Of a stretch of DNA of 64,000 nt, positions 63,187-64,000 are shown one piece after another. This DNA is from an uncultured Lysobacteraceae bacterium (GTDB lineage Bacteria; Pseudomonadota; Gammaproteobacteria; Xanthomonadales; Xanthomonadaceae), in NCBI GenBank assembly GCA_946480825.1, contig CAMLLG010000009.1, forward strand, positions 1 to 64,000, read 5' to 3'. The position numbers and the translations under genes were made by a program. Below the pieces are notes generated by a model. The model saw only the letters and a program-made list of their open reading frames with translations. It did not search any database and was not told the DNA's origin. The first letter of the stretch is position 1. The number at the start of each line of letters is the position of its first letter.

Positions 63187-64000
63187 ATGAACATCGAAGA
63201 ATACGAACGAAAGCAAAATCTCTACCAAGCCTTCGCTCAGGCCGTGGCTGCGATAATCGCCGCAGCGATTGAGCGTGCTGGTGGCTACAGGCTCCAAATA
63301 GTCCGCGCACGGGCGAAAGATCCTGCCTCACTTAGGAAGAAGCTGGTCGACCAAGGCCTCGCCGATTCCGACCAGATTGATCAAAAGATAAAGGATCTCG
63401 CCGGTTGCCGAGCGATCTTCTACACGAATGGCGACATCGAAAAGCTGATCAACTCCGGACTGGTGGACGAAAACTTCGAAGTCGTAGTGCGGCGAGTGCA
63501 TAACCCGGGCATCAACCCTAAGACCGCGAATCAGATGTACACGGCGAACCATTACTTAGTCACGTTGGGACCAGATCGACTGGCGCTACCCGAATATGCA
63601 CACTTTGCGGGTATGCGTTGCGAGATCCAGTTGCAAACTATCCTCAACCACGCTTGGGCGGAGCTAGAGCACGACATCATCTACAAGGCACCGGAGCTGA
63701 CGCCAAATTTCGGCGGGAAGGCGCTCGAATCAATCAAGGACCGGCTGCAAGGTATTGCCATCAAGTATCTTGTGCCTGCTGGCTATGAATTCGAAAAAGC
63801 CAAGGTAGATTTCGAGCGCCTTATACAGGGAAAGACGCTGCTCGACCGCGACGCGCTGCTTGCAATCACACATGCAGTCGACAACAACGTTCGCTACGAA
63901 GCTATCGAAAATTTTGGGGAGCATGTACTGTCGCTCTACGACGATCCCCAGTCGATTCTGGCGGATGTCGTCCACGTGCTCCTAGAGGCGGCCGAAAATG
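63187..64000 (+). CDS. RelA/SpoT-type nucleotide synthetase domain protein (partial)
   Basis: The frame is open to the window edge (271 residues seen). The synthetase domain of the alarmone family is recognisable: KDPASLRKKL, IKDLAGCRAIFY (Asp70), MYTANHYLV (His122) and CEIQLQTILNHAWAELEHDIIYK (Glu146, His155, Glu159), equivalent to the Asp, His and Glu residues needed for pyrophosphate transfer. No HD hydrolase domain precedes it, so it is a small alarmone synthetase-like or toxic-SAS-type protein. The C-terminal part beyond residue 200 is helical and of unknown kind. The gene is AT-richer than the rest of the window and follows a repeat cluster, suggesting acquisition. The ribosome binding site is weak. 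Confidence 0.8.
   Translation, partial: MNIEEYERKQNLYQAFAQAVAAIIAAAIERAGGYRLQIVRARAKDPASLRKKLVDQGLADSDQIDQKIKDLAGCRAIFYTNGDIEKLINSGLVDENFEVVVRRVHNPGINPKTANQMYTANHYLVTLGPDRLALPEYAHFAGMRCEIQLQTILNHAWAELEHDIIYKAPELTPNFGGKALESIKDRLQGIAIKYLVPAGYEFEKAKVDFERLIQGKTLLDRDALLAITHAVDNNVRYEAIENFGEHVLSLYDDPQSILADVVHVLLEAAEN

Overview
The window is GC-rich chromosomal DNA (roughly two thirds G+C by eye) from a gammaproteobacterium, most likely of the Lysobacteraceae/Xanthomonadaceae (Lysobacter, Luteimonas or Xanthomonas type). This is inferred from the XVIPCD type IV secretion effector, the recC-recB-recD gene order, the mlaFEDCB-mlaA layout, the trio of phage-collar proteins with DUF6916, and scattered REP-like palindromes of the GTAGGAG...CTCCTAC kind. 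No rRNA, tRNA, CRISPR array, transposase or prophage was seen.

Layout. 1-7061: the end of an indolepyruvate ferredoxin oxidoreductase gene, a BlaI/M56 sensor pair behind a 46-bp perfect palindrome, a stand-alone ComEC-type metallo-beta-lactamase-fold protein, an I78 protease inhibitor, and a secreted ribonuclease overlapping its barstar-like inhibitor. 7164-14791: a TetA-like MFS exporter divergent from gltB-gltD (glutamate synthase). 14855-21673: an accessory segment between gltD and folE. It holds a two-gene AT-rich locus (membrane-anchored small protein plus a DUF4917/SIR2-like protein), an XRE regulator, a DUF2834 protein, an XVIPCD effector and two orphan genes. Two copies of a 131-bp repeat and three copies of one palindromic repeat sit at the edges of these genes.

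21753-32004: folE, then recC, recB and recD overlapping by 4 nt each on the minus strand, then a DUF1993 gene. 32201-42138: a 2319-residue autotransporter adhesin (about 14 Ig-like He_PIG repeats, four Calx-beta domains, a C-terminal beta-barrel), divergent from three tail-collar (MdpB-like) genes and a GNAT gene, with a convergent DUF6916 gene. 42394-46587: a complete Mla lipid-transport operon including mlaA. 46745-52875: rmuC, a BASS-family transporter, rlmI, a yybP-ykoY manganese riboswitch with a TerC exporter, and a rhomboid protease. 53283-62753: envelope genes, including an orphan TrbM-like protein, an outer-membrane barrel, an M28 lipoprotein peptidase, a Kef-type antiporter, and tandem TonB_C-like paralogues. 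62754-64000: repeats, then an AT-richer RelA/SpoT-type synthetase-domain gene cut by the window end.

The most interesting parts are the DUF4917/SIR2-like two-gene locus, which looks like a candidate phage-defence module, and the repeat-bracketed organisation around it. Next come the adhesin/collar-protein locus, the BlaR-like protease with seven 34-residue SDFE repeats, and the edge RelA/SpoT gene. All functional statements rest on recognising motifs and families from the sequence; no database search was run.
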